NCBI GenBank assembly: GCA_014523595.1
Contig: JAATVN010000005.1
Span: forward strand, 1 to 5,547
Direction of reading: 5' to 3'
DNA length: 5,547 nucleotides
DNA from: Nitrososphaerales archaeon TH5888
Lineage (GTDB): Archaea; Thermoproteota; Nitrososphaeria; Nitrososphaerales; Nitrososphaeraceae
Positions 5,018-5,547 of the stretch are shown here, piece after piece. Position numbers and translations under genes: made by a program. The notes under the pieces were generated by a model. That model saw only the letters and a program-made list of their open reading frames with translations. It did not search any database and was not told the origin of the DNA. Each line of letters starts with the position of its first letter. Position 1 is the first letter of the stretch.

Positions 5018-5547
5018 TTAACATTGCTCATCCTGATTGCCGAAAGGTATCGGTTCAGGTATTGAAAGTGCATTCACAACCGTTAATTCCTCTCCAAGAT
5101 ACTGTCGCGCATTTCCGTCATTCGTTATTCTGCGTTTCAGGTATTGGGCAAGGTTAGTACTACTTATCATTCCCAAGATCCTGCCGGAATCATTTCTTTC
5201 CCTTACTGCCAAGTGCTTAATTCTCTTGTCCATCATAATTTGGGCAGCCTCTTCCACTTTTGCATCTTCACCTATACTAATCACCGAAGACATTACAGAA
5301 TCCGCTATTACCTCACTTGCAAGTATATCCTTTACACACACATCCACCAGATCTGTTTGTGTTACTATTCCTATAATCCTTTGATTTCCTGAATTTGGAT
5401 CGCTGGTAGATGCTTCTCCATCAATTGTCAAGAAGACAGAGCTCACCTTACACTCACTCATTTTCTTTGCTACATCGCACAGAGTGCTCTTGGACGATAA
5501 AGTTACTAGCGATCTAGACATGAAATCCGAAACAATAGCACTTGAAA
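5018..5547 (-). CDS. Two-CBS-domain protein, 5' end beyond the window
   Basis: A CBS-pair protein running off the right edge. The first ATG inside the window (5519-5521) is probably not the start. The frame stays open to 5547, and the residues before that Met read SAIVSDF, so IVSDFMSRSLVTL is the usual opening of a CBS domain (V-x-D-x-M-x-x-x-L/V-x-T). Numbering from that Met: CBS1 about 1-62, with a polar insertion around 35-48 (EASTSDPNSGNQ) between its strands and ending GIVTQTDLVDV; CBS2 about 74-130, from DSVMSSVISIGEDAKVEEAA to LGMISSTNLAQYL, with an R-x-x-D-S-G-R insertion before the last strand. A 37-residue tail ends EPIPFGNQDEQC. TQTD sits at the usual adenosyl-ligand position; in CBS2 this is SSTN, so the acidic residue is missing and that site may bind differently or not at all. 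Likely a stand-alone nucleotide sensor; partner unknown. No RBS or promoter can be seen. Confidence 0.88.
   Translation of the reverse strand, partial: SSAIVSDFMSRSLVTLSSKSTLCDVAKKMSECKVSSVFLTIDGEASTSDPNSGNQRIIGIVTQTDLVDVCVKDILASEVIADSVMSSVISIGEDAKVEEAAQIMMDKRIKHLAVRERNDSGRILGMISSTNLAQYLKRRITNDGNARQYLGEELTVVNALSIPEPIPFGNQDEQC

Noticed and set aside
5011..5020. TTAAC/GTTAA inverted repeat at the CBS stop as a terminator hairpin
   Set aside because: A five-pair AT-rich stem with a two-base loop and no following T-tract is not a convincing terminator.
5037..5392. Overlapping plus-strand open frames antisense to the right-hand CBS gene
   Set aside because: Both are shadows; the minus-strand frame has two clear CBS domains.
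1..5547. CRISPR array, tRNA, rRNA, insertion sequence or defence system
   Set aside because: No regularly spaced repeats, cloverleaf-like segments, transposase or nuclease motifs were seen on either strand.

Overview
The window is AT-rich and has the look of a mesophilic archaeon, most likely an ammonia-oxidising Nitrososphaeria/Thaumarchaeota member of the soil (Nitrosocosmicus-like) kind. Three things point there: TATA-type promoters centred about 26-30 nt upstream of start codons, almost no Shine-Dalgarno sequences (leaderless style), and a protein set of CBS-pair, UspA, small heat-shock, SnoaL-like and ribbon-helix-helix proteins. The taxonomic call is inference; no rRNA or marker gene is present.

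Layout from left to right. 2-190 (+) is the C-terminal end of a membrane transporter, perhaps an APC-type permease. It converges on 426-914 (-), an Hsp20 small heat-shock protein with a U-rich terminator region at 384-406. Then, all on the minus strand, come a two-CBS-domain protein (1078-1584), a UspA-type protein (1657-2115), a SnoaL/NTF2-like protein (2196-2591, GTG start), a ribbon-helix-helix regulator with a C-terminal domain of unknown function (2669-3265, TTG start) and a zinc-dependent medium-chain alcohol dehydrogenase (3435 to about 4490, no canonical start codon at its N-terminus). A gap of about 0.5 kb follows, with two weak small ORFs and a perfect palindrome. Last is a second two-CBS-domain protein (5018 to beyond 5547) whose N-terminus lies outside the window.

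Although the genes are co-directional, at least five have a recognisable promoter of their own, so this looks like a cluster of separately transcribed stress and redox genes, not one operon. Likely roles are chaperoning (Hsp20), nucleotide or energy sensing (CBS, UspA), aldehyde/alcohol redox (ADH) and local regulation (RHH protein).

The two observations most worth following are these. First, a 17-nt element, TRTAATGCANTGYRYVC, sits at the same distance (about 23 nt, centre to centre) upstream of the TATA boxes of Hsp20, the SnoaL-like gene and the ADH, aligning without gaps. Second, the ADH reading frame keeps clear family similarity upstream of its first canonical start, but the places where a start is expected hold GTA, ACG, or a GTG followed two codons later by TGA. 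That suggests a non-canonical start, a recent lesion or a sequence error.
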